Shown here: in pieces, positions 51,098-60,291 of the stretch | Layout of the letters: each line of letters opens with the position of its first letter | Numbering within the stretch: position 1 is the first letter of the stretch | Source of the DNA: Mycobacterium sp. E796 | GTDB lineage: Bacteria > Actinomycetota > Actinomycetes > Mycobacteriales > Mycobacteriaceae | Length of the DNA stretch: 62,545 nucleotides | Assembly: GCF_001672815.1 (NCBI RefSeq) | Contig: NZ_LZKK01000193.1 | Span: forward strand, 1 to 62,545 | Reading direction: 5' to 3' | Notes under the pieces: model-generated | Told to the model about the DNA's origin: nothing | Databases searched by the model: none | The model's input: only the letters and a program-made list of their open reading frames with translations | Made by a program: the position numbers and the translations under genes

Positions 51098-52386
51098 ACC
51101 CGTCCACGCGCACGCTGAGCGTGGGCACGCTGACCCGCGTCGAGGGCGAAGGCGCGCTGCGTGTCGCGTTGAAGGACGGACAACTGGAAAGCGTCGAGCT
51201 GAACATCTATGAGCCGCCCCGGTTTTTCGAGGCGTTCCTGCGCGGACGCGCCCACACCGAGCCGCCCGACCTGACGGCGCGGGTGTGCGGCATCTGCCCG
51301 GTCGCCTATCAGGTCAGCGCGTGCAACGCGATCGAAGACGCCTGCGGTGTCGAGGTGGACCAGGAGCTCGTCGAGCTGCGCCGCCTGCTCTACTGCGGCG
51401 AATGGATCCACAGCCACATCCTGCACATCTACCTGCTGCACGCGCCGGATTTCCTCGGCTACCCCGACATCATCGGCATGGCGCGCGACCACGCGCGCGA
51501 CGTCGAGCGCGGGTTGTCGCTGAAGAAGGCGGGCAACCGGCTAATGGAGTTCGTCGGGGGTCGCGCGATCCACCCGGTCAACGTGCGGCTGGGCGGATTC
51601 TATTCGGTGCCAACGCGATCGGACTTCGCGCCGCTCGAAGAGCAGTTGCGCCGGGCCCTGGATGACGCGCTCGCGACCGTCGAATGGGTGTCGCGCTTCG
51701 AATTCCCCGACCTCGAGCTGGACCACGAGTTCCTTGCGCTCACGGCGTCCGCCCGATACCCCATCGAGAACGGCGCCATAGCGCGCAGCGCCGGCCCGCC
51801 GTTTCCCGTCGCCGAGTTTACCGAGCACGTCGTCGAGTCCCAGGTGCCCCACTCCACCGCCCTGCACGCGACGCTCGACGGCGGCCGCCACCTGACCGGA
51901 CCCCTGGCCCGGTACTCGCTGAACTCCTCGGCGCTCTCGCCCGTCGCGGCGCAGGCGGCCGCGCAAGCCGGCCTGACGGTCGAATGCCGAAACCCGTTCC
52001 GCAGCATCATCGTCCGCGCCGTCGAGGTGGTCTACGCGATCGAAGAGGCTTTACGCATCATCGACGAATACCAGCGCCCGGCCCGCCCGTTCGTCGAGGT
52101 CCCGGCGCGCGCCGGCGTCGGCCACGGCGTCAGCGAGGCACCCCGCGGCCTGCTGTACCACGGCTACCGCATCGGCGAGGACGGGCTGGTTTCGGCGGCG
52201 ACCATCATCCCGCCCACCTCCCAGAACCAGGCGGCCATCGAAGCCGACCTGGCCAACCTGGTTTCCGGAAACCTCGCCCTCGACGACGCCGCGCTGACCG
52301 CGCTATGCGAGCAGCTGATTCGCAGCTACGACCCGTGCATCTCGTGCTCCGCGCACTTTCTGACGTTGACGGTGCAACGGGGATGA
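51094..52386 (+). CDS. hyhL: Group 3b [NiFe]-hydrogenase large (alpha) subunit
   Basis: A 430-residue catalytic subunit. L1 motif [20 protein letters not shown] (C65, C68) and L2 motif DPCISCSAH (C415, C418, H421) hold the NiFe(CN)2CO site. The nine residues after H421 (FLTLTVQRG) are the C-terminal extension that the maturation protease removes. [20 protein letters not shown] and [14 protein letters not shown] are group 3 signatures. GTG overlaps hyhS; its stop overlaps the protease ATG. Confidence 0.92.
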   Translation: MNPSTRTLSVGTLTRVEGEGALRVALKDGQLESVELNIYEPPRFFEAFLRGRAHTEPPDLTARVCGICPVAYQVSACNAIEDACGVEVDQELVELRRLLYCGEWIHSHILHIYLLHAPDFLGYPDIIGMARDHARDVERGLSLKKAGNRLMEFVGGRAIHPVNVRLGGFYSVPTRSDFAPLEEQLRRALDDALATVEWVSRFEFPDLELDHEFLALTASARYPIENGAIARSAGPPFPVAEFTEHVVESQVPHSTALHATLDGGRHLTGPLARYSLNSSALSPVAAQAAAQAGLTVECRNPFRSIIVRAVEVVYAIEEALRIIDEYQRPARPFVEVPARAGVGHGVSEAPRGLLYHGYRIGEDGLVSAATIIPPTSQNQAAIEADLANLVSGNLALDDAALTALCEQLIRSYDPCISCSAHFLTLTVQRG

Positions 52387-52877
52387 CGTCCGCTTCGGGC
52401 GGGACCGTCGTGATCGGCCTGGGCAACCGCTACCGCGGCGACGACGGCGTCGGCGTCGCCGTGGCCGCCGAGCTGGACCGACTGGCGCTGCCCGCGGTTC
52501 GCGTGGTGACCGACATCGCCGAACCCACGGGCCTGCTCGACGCGTGGTCGGGCGCCACACTCGCGGTGGTGATCGACGCCGCGGTCGGGACGCCGCCGAC
52601 GCCCGGCCGCGTGCGGCGGTGCGGCCTGAGCGACGTGGCGGCTAGTGGCGGATTGAGTTCGCACAGCATCGATATCGTTCGCACGCACGCGCTGGGCGAG
52701 GCGCTCGAACGAGTGCCCGACGAACTGGTGCTGTTGACGGTGGAAGTCGCCGACACCGGTCACGGGACCGGTTTGACCCCCCGGGTTGCGCGCGCGGTGC
52801 CCGAGGTTGTGGGCATGACGGTGGCCGAAATCAACTCGAGGCGACCCGGAAGGGCCCTTCGGTCTGACGGGCGGTGA
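52383..52877 (+). CDS. Hydrogenase maturation endopeptidase (HyaD/HybD/HycI family)
   Basis: A 164-residue protease with the family start VVIGLGNRYRGDDGVGVAVA (acidic Ni-binding residues at 20-21), VTDIAEPTGLLDAW, VVIDAAVGTPPTPG and LSSHSIDIVRTHALGEAL (conserved His). It clips the C-terminal peptide of HyhL after nickel insertion. The ATG overlaps the hyhL stop (ATGA), fitting a dedicated protease. No HypABCDEF genes are in the window, so they must be elsewhere. Confidence 0.87.
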   Translation: MTSASGGTVVIGLGNRYRGDDGVGVAVAAELDRLALPAVRVVTDIAEPTGLLDAWSGATLAVVIDAAVGTPPTPGRVRRCGLSDVAASGGLSSHSIDIVRTHALGEALERVPDELVLLTVEVADTGHGTGLTPRVARAVPEVVGMTVAEINSRRPGRALRSDGR

Positions 52878-52972
52878 CTTTTGGCCGCTGACCGAGGCCG
52901 GCGGCGGCCCTAGCGTTAGTGATATGGCGTTGTCGCCGCAGCGCGTCTTGGTGCCATGGAGAGGTGATCGTC

Positions 52973-53815
52973 ATGAGCCAGATCGCCGCGATTTGGGCGG
53001 TTTCCGGGTCGGTTGTCGTGGTGCTCCTGGCGCTCGCATCGATCAGAGTGGTGCAGCAATATCAGCGCGGCGTGCACTTCCGGCTCGGCCGGGTTATCGC
53101 GGTGCGCGAACCCGGCTTGCGGTTCATCATTCCGATCATCGACCGCCTGTGGCGGATTTCGATGCGCATCGTCACGATGCCGATCCAGTCGCAGGGCATC
53201 ATCACCCGCGACAACGTGAGTGTCGACATCGCCGCGGTTGCCTACTTCCGCGTCGTCGATGCCCGCAAGGCCGTCGTCGTGATCGAAAACGTCAACGCCG
53301 CCATCGACCAGATCGCGCAAACGACCTTACGGAACGTCGTGGGACAGCATTCCCTCGATGAAGTGCTCGCCCAGACCGAGAAGATCAACGGCAGCATTCG
53401 CCAGATCCTCGACACCACGACCGTGGAGTGGGGCGTCGAGGTGACCTTGGTGGAGCTCAAGGACATTCAGCTGCCGGAGAGCATGAAGCGCGCGATGGCC
53501 CGCGAGGCCGAGGCCGAGCGGGAGAAGCGAGCCAAAATCATTGCCGCGGAAGGGGAAGCCCGAGCCGCGGCGGCCCTCGGCGACGCGTCCGACACCATGA
53601 TGAGGCACCCGCTGGCGTTGCAACTGCGCAACCTGCAGACGCTGCTCGAACTCGGGGTGGAAAAGAACACCACCATCGTTTTCCCCGCCCCGCTGATGAC
53701 CGCGATCGGAGAACTCACCGCCTTCCTGACCCGTGAGTCGGACGCCTCGAGGTCCACCCGGCAAGCCGTCGAAATGGCCGACGACAAGCTGGTCCATGCC
53801 GCGCCCCTGCAGTGA
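52973..53815 (+). CDS. Slipin/stomatin-like SPFH (band 7) membrane protein
   Basis: A 280-residue prokaryotic slipin: N-terminal membrane segment ([18 protein letters not shown]), then the SPFH domain ([70 protein letters not shown]) and a C-terminal coiled coil ([20 protein letters not shown]). It forms oligomeric membrane microdomains. Usually paired with a NfeD protein, which is absent here. 95 bp after the protease, possibly still in the hydrogenase transcript. Confidence 0.87.
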   Translation: MSQIAAIWAVSGSVVVVLLALASIRVVQQYQRGVHFRLGRVIAVREPGLRFIIPIIDRLWRISMRIVTMPIQSQGIITRDNVSVDIAAVAYFRVVDARKAVVVIENVNAAIDQIAQTTLRNVVGQHSLDEVLAQTEKINGSIRQILDTTTVEWGVEVTLVELKDIQLPESMKRAMAREAEAEREKRAKIIAAEGEARAAAALGDASDTMMRHPLALQLRNLQTLLELGVEKNTTIVFPAPLMTAIGELTAFLTRESDASRSTRQAVEMADDKLVHAAPLQ

Positions 53816-53833
53816 ACGTCGCGCGAGTCCGCC

Positions 53834-55243
53834 GTGAGAACTAGCCAGAAAACCGGTGGCGTGGTCACGGCTCGCGCTCGTCAGCGGGTTCTGGTGAGAG
53901 CCGATGTCGCGGCGGCCCGCCTCGGCAGCGTGATCATCCTGGCCTTTGCCCTGGGCTGGTTCTTGCTGCTGGCCGTGCGCGAACACCTCGGCGTCGAGCG
54001 GGTCGCCCCCGGGCGATTCGGGTGGTCGGTGGCCCTGCTCGCCGCCGCGGCCTTTATTGCACGCGGCATCTTCCTTGGCCGGCCGGTCACCGCCCGGCAC
54101 GCGTTGATCTCCGCCGCCGCGCTGGGCGCCGGAGTGTTTGCGCACTTCCTCTCGTACGGCGTGCTCGGGAACTTCCTCATCGCCGGCAGTGGGCTCGCGC
54201 TCGTCTTGCCGACGACGGCCAAACCGCAACCGGAGCTGCTGGATCAGGTGTGGCCGCTCGTGGACGCCACCCGCGAGGACCCGTTGGCGCCCTTCGCCAT
54301 GCACTCGTCCAAGAGCTACCACTTCAACGCGGACCGCTCCGCGGCGATCGCTTACCGCACCCGGCTCGGGTTCGCCGTCGTCAGCGGGGACCCGATCGGC
54401 GACGCCACCCAATTCGACGGGCTGGTGGACGATTTCGTCCGCATGTGCCGAAGCCGCGGTTGGCAGATCATCGTGCTGGCCGCCGGGGAGCGGCACGTCA
54501 GCCTGTGGCGCAACGAGGTCGTCGGCCAGCAGATGATCGCAGTGCCGATCGGCCGCGACGTCGTCGTCGACGTCCCGCGCTTCACGTTGGCGGGGCGCCG
54601 TTTTCGCAACTTGCGCCAGGCGGTGCAGCGCACCCGCAACAGCGGGGTCACCACACAGATCGTCGACGAGCAAGAACTCGATCAAGCGCTCTCCGCCGAG
54701 CTGACCGAGGTGCTGTATGCCGCGCACCGCGCAGCGCGGACCGAACGCGGGTTCAGCATGAACCTGGACGGGGCTTTGCAGGGCCGCTATCCCGGCATCA
54801 AGCTGGCCATCGCGCGCGACCGGTCCGGGCGGGTGGTGGCGTTTCACCGCTACACCACGGCCGACGCGGGACTGGAAGTCAGCCTCGACGCACCGTTCCG
54901 CCGCCCCGACGCCCCGAACGGGGTCGACGAGCGCCTCAGCGTGGACATGATCGAAGAAGCGAAACTCAATGGAGCGCTCCGGCTTTCGCTGGCGTTCGCC
55001 GCTTTCCCGGAGATCTTCGACGCGGCGAACCCGACGCCGCTGCAGCGGGCCGCGTATCGGTTGATCCACCTGCTCGATCCGTTGATCCGGCTGGAGTCCC
55101 TGTACCGCTACCTCAACAAGTTCCATTGCGTGGCCGAGCGACGGTACGTGGTCCTGTGCGCCCACCACATCCCGGCCGCGCTGCTGGTGTTGCTGTCGCT
55201 CGAGTTCATGCCGCGCCCGCGCCGCAAGCGACTGGTGAGATGA
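53834..55243 (+). CDS. DUF2156 (MprF-like GNAT) membrane protein
   Basis: A 469-residue protein with about four N-terminal membrane spans (LGSVIILAFALGWFLLLAV, WSVALLAAAAFIARGIFLG, LISAAALGAGVFAHFLSYG, LGNFLIAGSGLALVLPT) and a C-terminal DUF2156 domain (MHSSKSYHFNADRSAAIAYR, VVSGDPIGDATQFD, RFTLAGRRFRNLRQAVQRTR, PLIRLESLYRYLNKFHCVAE). Related to lysylphosphatidylglycerol synthase catalytic domains, so it may modify lipids. It ends 1 bp before the convergent flavin-type gene. Confidence 0.82.
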   Translation: MRTSQKTGGVVTARARQRVLVRADVAAARLGSVIILAFALGWFLLLAVREHLGVERVAPGRFGWSVALLAAAAFIARGIFLGRPVTARHALISAAALGAGVFAHFLSYGVLGNFLIAGSGLALVLPTTAKPQPELLDQVWPLVDATREDPLAPFAMHSSKSYHFNADRSAAIAYRTRLGFAVVSGDPIGDATQFDGLVDDFVRMCRSRGWQIIVLAAGERHVSLWRNEVVGQQMIAVPIGRDVVVDVPRFTLAGRRFRNLRQAVQRTRNSGVTTQIVDEQELDQALSAELTEVLYAAHRAARTERGFSMNLDGALQGRYPGIKLAIARDRSGRVVAFHRYTTADAGLEVSLDAPFRRPDAPNGVDERLSVDMIEEAKLNGALRLSLAFAAFPEIFDAANPTPLQRAAYRLIHLLDPLIRLESLYRYLNKFHCVAERRYVVLCAHHIPAALLVLLSLEFMPRPRRKRLVR

Positions 55244-55244
55244 C

Positions 55245-55679
55245 TCAGGCGCGGTCGCGGCTGCCCAGCAGCGGCGGCCCGAACCGGAACCGGCGGCCGG
55301 TGACCATGTCGGGAAGCACCCGCACGTAGTGCGTCTTCTCGGAGGACAGCCACGGCAACAGTTGCGCGCGTTCGGCCTCCTGGATCTGCTCGTCGGTGCG
55401 CAGCGAGCGGGCCCTGCCCTTGACGATCACGCTCCAGCCCTCCGCCACGTTGTGTTCGTCGACCTCGAACAGCACGCGGTTGTTGATCGCGGTGCTGACC
55501 AGCTTGGTGCCCTCCGCCGTGCGAAACAGGATCGACTTGTGCTGGACCACGAAGTTGACGGGGAAGATCTCGGGCACGCCGTCGACGCTGGTGACCAGTC
55601 GTCCCAAGGCCACGCCGGACATCAGCTCCCAGCATTCGTGCTCCGGCAGGATCGTCACGCCATCATCGGTTATGGACAT
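55245..55679 (-). CDS. Pyridoxamine-5'-phosphate-oxidase-fold flavin-binding protein
   Basis: A 144-residue split-barrel protein: ILPEHECWELMSGVALGRLV, IFPVNFVVQHKSILFRTAEG, NNRVLFEVDEHN, GWSVIVKGRARSL. The fold binds FMN or F420; it resembles Rv3129-type DosR-regulon proteins (from memory). Enzymatic role unknown. Convergent with the DUF2156 gene and 61 bp downstream of acg copy 2 on the same strand. Confidence 0.82.
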   Translation of the reverse strand: MSITDDGVTILPEHECWELMSGVALGRLVTSVDGVPEIFPVNFVVQHKSILFRTAEGTKLVSTAINNRVLFEVDEHNVAEGWSVIVKGRARSLRTDEQIQEAERAQLLPWLSSEKTHYVRVLPDMVTGRRFRFGPPLLGSRDRA

Positions 55680-55740
55680 CAGCCACCTTTCTTCGATAGG
55701 TCAAAGTCGTTCAACCGCCTGGCCGTTCGGGCCAGCTTAG

Positions 55741-56718
55741 CTAGCTAATGCTCAGCACTTCCTCCGGCGCACGTCTGGGGGTCGGCGCGGGTGTCGCTTC
55801 CATCGGCGGCGCGATGCCGGCGCGGATAAGCACCTGCGGCTGGCCGTCGTGTTCCAGCAGGCCGCGCACGACATCGCGGCTTTCGTCCAGCTCGATCAGG
55901 TGGGTCAGCGTGCAGGTCGCCAGGAACGCCATCGTGCATTCCAGTAGCACGGTCGACAGCACTTCGCCGCACCGCAGCACGTCCGCCCTGGTGTCTTCGG
56001 GGGTGGACAGCACCAATATCTTCGACCAGTCCACCGCGACCTCGGGACGGCGATCCTGTTCCGTCCTGGCCGGAAATTCCCGCGCCACGTCCACGCGGCG
56101 AATTTCCTTGCCGGACAACAGCGCGCCCGGCGGCACACCCTCGTTCATCGCGAAAGGCGAAGTCCACCATTCGAGTTCGGCGTGATACGTCGCGTCGTCG
56201 CGGCGCAGCGACTCGGTGAGCTGTGACGCCTTGACCAGCGCGGGTCGCGCGTCGTCGCGGAGCACGTCGAGTGTCACCAGGCTCTCGTCGAAGGTGCTGC
56301 GCAGCACGGGCTCGAAGAGGTCCCAGTAGGTGGGCTGCCCCATCGGGAGCCGGTCGGTTCGGCGGTGCAGGATCGCGTTGGCACGATCGCGCTGCGCGCG
56401 CGTGACGTACTCGACGGAGTGGAATTCGACAGTCGCCAAATGGTCGGGGTCGTTCGGATTCGGAAAGCGTTCGACGTCCGCGCCCCATCCCGCGGCGCGC
56501 ATGGCGACCCGAAGGTGATCGAGCGCGGCGCCGCAGCTGAGGATCGCCTCCCGGCCGGAGCGGTCCGTGCCCGGCACCGTTCGGTCGCGGTCGACGAACA
56601 GCCGTAAAGTCCCGTCCTCGGCGACCCACCGCCACGGCTGGCTGTTGTGTACCGACGGAGCCCGGCACGCGAGCTGCACCGCTTGCCTGAGAGTCTGCGT
56701 GTCCACCGTCGTTTTCAT
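55741..56718 (-). CDS. Acg-like FMN-binding nitroreductase-fold protein, copy 2
   Basis: A 325-residue paralogue of the 47383 and 62286 proteins: LACRAPSVHNSQPWRWVAED, DRSGREAILSCGAALDHLRV, HRRTDRLPMGQPTYWDLFEP, QPQVLIRAGIAPP. ATG 56718 (MKTTVDTQ) is used; an upstream TTG at 56727 is less likely. It follows the acyl carrier protein gene, but a hairpin (56779-56807) lies between them, so it may have its own promoter. Confidence 0.85.
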   Translation of the reverse strand: MKTTVDTQTLRQAVQLACRAPSVHNSQPWRWVAEDGTLRLFVDRDRTVPGTDRSGREAILSCGAALDHLRVAMRAAGWGADVERFPNPNDPDHLATVEFHSVEYVTRAQRDRANAILHRRTDRLPMGQPTYWDLFEPVLRSTFDESLVTLDVLRDDARPALVKASQLTESLRRDDATYHAELEWWTSPFAMNEGVPPGALLSGKEIRRVDVAREFPARTEQDRRPEVAVDWSKILVLSTPEDTRADVLRCGEVLSTVLLECTMAFLATCTLTHLIELDESRDVVRGLLEHDGQPQVLIRAGIAPPMEATPAPTPRRAPEEVLSIS

Positions 56719-56778
56719 GACCGTCAATTCCCTTGCCGAGGTTTCGCTTCACCATCGAAGGTAGGCCGGAACCCGGCT

Positions 56779-56807
56779 GGCGGCCAGGGTCGTTGTACCC
56801 GGCCGCC
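56779..56807. terminator. GC-rich hairpin between the ACP gene and acg copy 2
   Basis: GGCGGCCAGGGT (56779-56790), loop CGTTGT, ACCCGGCCGCC (56797-56807): an 11-pair stem with a one-base bulge, 24 bp after the ACP stop codon. No T-run. Candidate terminator of the ligase-E1-E2-ACP operon. Confidence 0.5.
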
Positions 56808-56831
56808 GGGGTCGATCAGGTGCCGAAAGGC

Positions 56832-57086
56832 CTACGCAGAAGAGTTCTTTTCGACGTAGCCCACCACGTCGGCCAGTGTCCGAAGCGACCCGTAGTCCGA
56901 TTCGGGGATGTCGACGCGCAGCCGCCGGTGAATGCCGCGAAGGAAGCTGAGCCAGTCCATCGAATCGAGGTCGACCTGGTCGCGCAGCAGCACGTCGTCG
57001 CTGATGTCGTCCGGATCCACTTCGGGGGCGATGCTTGTCAGCACGGAAAGGACTGCCGCCCGGGTGTCTTCGTTCATCGTCGTCAT
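56832..57086 (-). CDS. Acyl carrier protein
   Basis: An 84-residue ACP: VLSVLTSIAPEVDPDDIS, then QVDLDSMDWLSFLRGI with the phosphopantetheine Ser in DSM (S42), where DSL is the more common form, and the last helix YGSLRTLADVVGYVEKN. ATG 57086 is chosen; 57092 is also in frame. It follows the E2 gene by 15 bp. An ACP behind a keto-acid dehydrogenase is unusual and suggests acyl transfer from the complex to an ACP-bound product. Confidence 0.83.
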   Translation of the reverse strand: MTTMNEDTRAAVLSVLTSIAPEVDPDDISDDVLLRDQVDLDSMDWLSFLRGIHRRLRVDIPESDYGSLRTLADVVGYVEKNSSA

Positions 57087-57101
57087 GTGCACTCACTTCC
57101 C

Positions 57102-58331
57102 TCACTTTTCGAGGAGGTCGGGCTGCTGGAGCAGCTCGTTGATCGCGCTGAGGAACAACGCGCCCCGGTGGCCGTCACTCGCGCGGTGGTCGGCGGCGAG
57201 CGTCGCCTGCACGGTGCTCATCACCCGGATTCCGCCGTCGATGACGCAGACCCGCTGGGCCGGCTGGCCGAAGCCGACGATCGCCACCTGGGGTGGGTAG
57301 ATGACGCCGAAGACCGTGTCGACGCCCTTGTCGCCGAGGTTGGTGACGGTAATCGTCGGGTCGGACATTTCCGAGCTTCGCAGGGAGAAGGAGCGCGCCC
57401 GCGCGACGAGATCGGTGAGGTCGTCCATCAATTCGTCGAGCTTCTTCTCCGGGACGTCATGGATGGCCGGCGCGACGAGACCGCCGCCGCGCAGCGAGAT
57501 CCCGACGCCGACATGGACCCCGTTCGCGGGCTCGAACCCGTCGTCGCGCCAAAATCCGTTGAACTCGCCGAAGCGCTGCGCGGCGAGGCCGACCGCCTTG
57601 AGCAGCAGCACGGCCGGCAGCACCCGCTCGTCGATGGACCGTTGCGCGTTGCGGGTCGTCAGCCAGGTCAGCGACTTCTCCAGCACGATCTCGTCGGCAA
57701 GGTAATAGTGCGGGATCTCATGCTTCGACCGGCTCATCGCGGCGGCGATCGACGTGCGCATCGCGGCCGCGCGGTCGGCCGGTGTGGCCTTGGTCGCTTT
57801 CTCCTCTTTCGGCTTCTGCGGCTTCTGGGCGGCGGCGTGCCGGATGCTGGCGGCGGCGTGCTCGACGTCGCTGATGATGACGGCGCCCTGCGGGCCGGTG
57901 CCGTTCAGCGCGTCGATGTCGACGTGCAGGCTCATCGCGAGGCGGCGAGCCGCCGGCGACACCCACCGACGATGTTGCGGGGCACCGGCAGGAGTGACCC
58001 CGACGGGCGCCTTGGCGCGTTCCGCCGACGGTTTGTCATCGCGGGCTGCGGACCGCTGCTTGGCGGCGGGCCGGACCCGCTTTTCCGCCCGCTCGCCCGG
58101 GGCCAGCAGCGTCGCCAAAGTGGTTCCCACTTGGACCGTTTCACCGACCGGAACGAGTAGTTCGCCGACCGTGCCCTCCTGCCAGCATTCGATTTCCACG
58201 GCGGCCTTGGTGGTTTCGACAACCGCCACGATCTGCCCGCGCGTCACCTTGTCCCCGGGCTTGACCAGCCACTCGTTGAGCGTGCCCTCGTCCATGTCGG
58301 CGCCCAGGGCGGGCATCTTGAACTCGATCAT
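57102..58331 (-). CDS. Dihydrolipoamide acyltransferase (E2) of a 2-oxoacid dehydrogenase complex
   Basis: A 409-residue E2. One lipoyl domain ([20 protein letters not shown], lipoyl Lys K42 in [10 protein letters not shown]), a charged linker, an E1/E3-binding domain ([20 protein letters not shown]) and the catalytic CAT domain ending in [16 protein letters not shown] (H382, D386). It transfers acetyl or branched acyl groups to CoA. ATG overlaps the E1beta stop (ATGA). No E3 gene is adjacent, so the housekeeping lipoamide dehydrogenase is presumably shared. Confidence 0.88.
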   Translation of the reverse strand: MIEFKMPALGADMDEGTLNEWLVKPGDKVTRGQIVAVVETTKAAVEIECWQEGTVGELLVPVGETVQVGTTLATLLAPGERAEKRVRPAAKQRSAARDDKPSAERAKAPVGVTPAGAPQHRRWVSPAARRLAMSLHVDIDALNGTGPQGAVIISDVEHAAASIRHAAAQKPQKPKEEKATKATPADRAAAMRTSIAAAMSRSKHEIPHYYLADEIVLEKSLTWLTTRNAQRSIDERVLPAVLLLKAVGLAAQRFGEFNGFWRDDGFEPANGVHVGVGISLRGGGLVAPAIHDVPEKKLDELMDDLTDLVARARSFSLRSSEMSDPTITVTNLGDKGVDTVFGVIYPPQVAIVGFGQPAQRVCVIDGGIRVMSTVQATLAADHRASDGHRGALFLSAINELLQQPDLLEK

Positions 58332-59317
58332 TGTTGCGGCTCACCGAACAGGCCCTGGACGGCGGCGACGATCTGCGCGGTTTGCGGCAGCGCCGCCTGC
58401 TCAAGGTGCTTGGCGTACGGCATCGGGACCTCGGCGCTGCACACCCGGGCGATGGGGGCGTCGAGGTCGTAGAACGCGCCCTCCACCACCCGCGCCGTGA
58501 TCTCGGCGGCCAGACTGCCGCTGCGCCAGGCCTCGTCGATGACGACCAGCCGATGCGTCTTGCGCACCGATTCCAAGATGGTGTCCTCGTCAAGTGGCCG
58601 CAGCACCCGCAGATCGATTACCTCGCAATCGATTCCGGCCAGCGACAACTCGTTTGCGGCGTCGAGCGCCTTCCACAGCGAGCCGCCGTAGGCCACCACG
58701 GTGACATCGGTCCCGGCGCGGCGAACGGCCGCTCCGGAGATGTCGGTGGGGCCGAGGGCCTCGATGTCCGACGAGGTGTTGTAGAGCTGAACGTGTTCGA
58801 AAATCACCACCGGGTCCGGGTCGGCCAGTGCCGGGCCCAGCATGCCGTAGGCATCCTCGACGGTGGCAGGGGCCACCACTTTGATGCCGGGGATGTGGGC
58901 GTACCAGGGCTCCAGGCTGTGCGAGTGCTGCGCTGCGAGCTGGCGTCCGGCCCCCGTGGCCATGCGCACGACGATCGGGACCGAGAACTGCCCGCCCGAC
59001 ATGTGGCGAAGGGCCGCAGCGGTATTGACGATCTGATCGAGCGCCAACAGGCTGAAGTTCACCGTCATGACTTCGATGATGGGGCGTAATCCATTGAGGG
59101 CGGCCCCGATTCCGATCCCGACGAAGCCCAGCTCCGACAGCGGCGTGTCACGCACCCGCTCGGGTCCGAATTCGTCCAGCAGTCCCTTGGACGCCGCGTA
59201 GGTTCCGCCGTACCGGCCGACGTCCTCACCCATCAGCACCACGCGCGGGTCGTCGTGCAGGGCGTCGCGAATCGCGTCGTGAACCGCGGCCCGGTAGGTC
59301 GTCTTCGTCGTCTTCAT
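58328..59317 (-). CDS. 2-oxoacid dehydrogenase E1 component, beta subunit
   Basis: A 329-residue E1beta: [96 protein letters not shown], and the C-terminal transketolase domain ([34 protein letters not shown]). Forms the alpha2beta2 TPP enzyme with the upstream gene. ATG 59317 has GGAGGAGG upstream and overlaps the E1alpha stop (ATGA). Confidence 0.9.
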   Translation of the reverse strand: MKTTKTTYRAAVHDAIRDALHDDPRVVLMGEDVGRYGGTYAASKGLLDEFGPERVRDTPLSELGFVGIGIGAALNGLRPIIEVMTVNFSLLALDQIVNTAAALRHMSGGQFSVPIVVRMATGAGRQLAAQHSHSLEPWYAHIPGIKVVAPATVEDAYGMLGPALADPDPVVIFEHVQLYNTSSDIEALGPTDISGAAVRRAGTDVTVVAYGGSLWKALDAANELSLAGIDCEVIDLRVLRPLDEDTILESVRKTHRLVVIDEAWRSGSLAAEITARVVEGAFYDLDAPIARVCSAEVPMPYAKHLEQAALPQTAQIVAAVQGLFGEPQQ

Positions 59318-60291
59318 CGCGCCTCCTCCGGAGTCGGGGTGAGCACGTCGCGTTCGAGATCCGCCACGTCCTCCCACGTGCCCGCCTCGGCGAAGGCCAC
59401 CGCGGCCTCGATCTCGGCGACGGCCGAATCCTCGATCTCCCGAACGTCTTCGGCGGACAGCGTGCCGTCGTCCAGGCACCGGTCGGTGAACGACCGGATC
59501 GGGTCGCGGTCGCGCCACCGTTCGACCTCGCCCTTGTCGCGGTACAGCTCGGGGTCGAACATCGAATGCGCCCGGAACCGATAAGTGCGGAACTCGATGA
59601 AGAACGGGCCGCCGGTGTCCCGGACGTGATCGACGCCCTGCTGCGCGGCGACGTGGCACGCCTCGACGTCCATCCCGTCGACGGCCATGGTCGGCACGCG
59701 GTACGACGCCGCCTTGACCGTGAGGTCGGTCTGCGACTGCGCGCGCTCCAGCGCGGTGCCCATCGCGTAAAGGTTGTTCTCGCAACAGAACAACACCGGC
59801 AGGTGCCACAGCGCCGCCATGTTCAGCGACTCGTGAAACGCGCCCTCGGCCACCGCGCCGTCACCGAAGTAGCAGGCCGTCACCCGCTTCTGCTGCAGCA
59901 TGGAGTCGGCCAGCGCAATGCCCACCGCGAGCGGCAGGCCGCCGGCGACGATCGCGTTGCCGCCGTAGAAGCGCTTCGACGCGTCGAACAGGTGCATCGA
60001 CCCTCCCCGACCGCGGGAGCAGCCCTCCTGCTTGCCGAACATCTCGGCCATGATCGAGGTCATCGGGATGCCGCGCAGCAGCGCGTGCGCGTGCTCGCGG
60101 TACGTCGCGACCACCGCGTCGTCGTCGGCCAGCGCGCGCAGGGACCCGGCGGCGACGGCCTCCTCGCCGACGTAGAGATGGAGGAACCCGCGAATCTTGG
60201 CCGCGCTGTAGAGTTCCGCGCACTTCTCCTCCATACGGCGCACCCGAACCATGTCCGACAACAGTTCATGGGCCAACTTGGTGTCTGTCAC
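59314..60291 (-). CDS. 2-oxoacid dehydrogenase E1 component, alpha subunit
   Basis: A 325-residue E1alpha: [73 protein letters not shown] motif [20 protein letters not shown] followed by CENN, and the phosphorylation-loop equivalent [15 protein letters not shown]. Pyruvate or acetoin is more likely than branched-chain acids from the overall AcoA/PdhA look, but this is not decisive. The GTG start overlaps the ligase stop (GTGA). Confidence 0.9.
   Translation of the reverse strand: MTDTKLAHELLSDMVRVRRMEEKCAELYSAAKIRGFLHLYVGEEAVAAGSLRALADDDAVVATYREHAHALLRGIPMTSIMAEMFGKQEGCSRGRGGSMHLFDASKRFYGGNAIVAGGLPLAVGIALADSMLQQKRVTACYFGDGAVAEGAFHESLNMAALWHLPVLFCCENNLYAMGTALERAQSQTDLTVKAASYRVPTMAVDGMDVEACHVAAQQGVDHVRDTGGPFFIEFRTYRFRAHSMFDPELYRDKGEVERWRDRDPIRSFTDRCLDDGTLSAEDVREIEDSAVAEIEAAVAFAEAGTWEDVADLERDVLTPTPEEAR

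Noticed and set aside
55698..55711. Possible DosR box upstream of the pyridoxamine-oxidase-fold gene
   Set aside because: Only the GACTTT half matches; about 7 of 14 positions overall.
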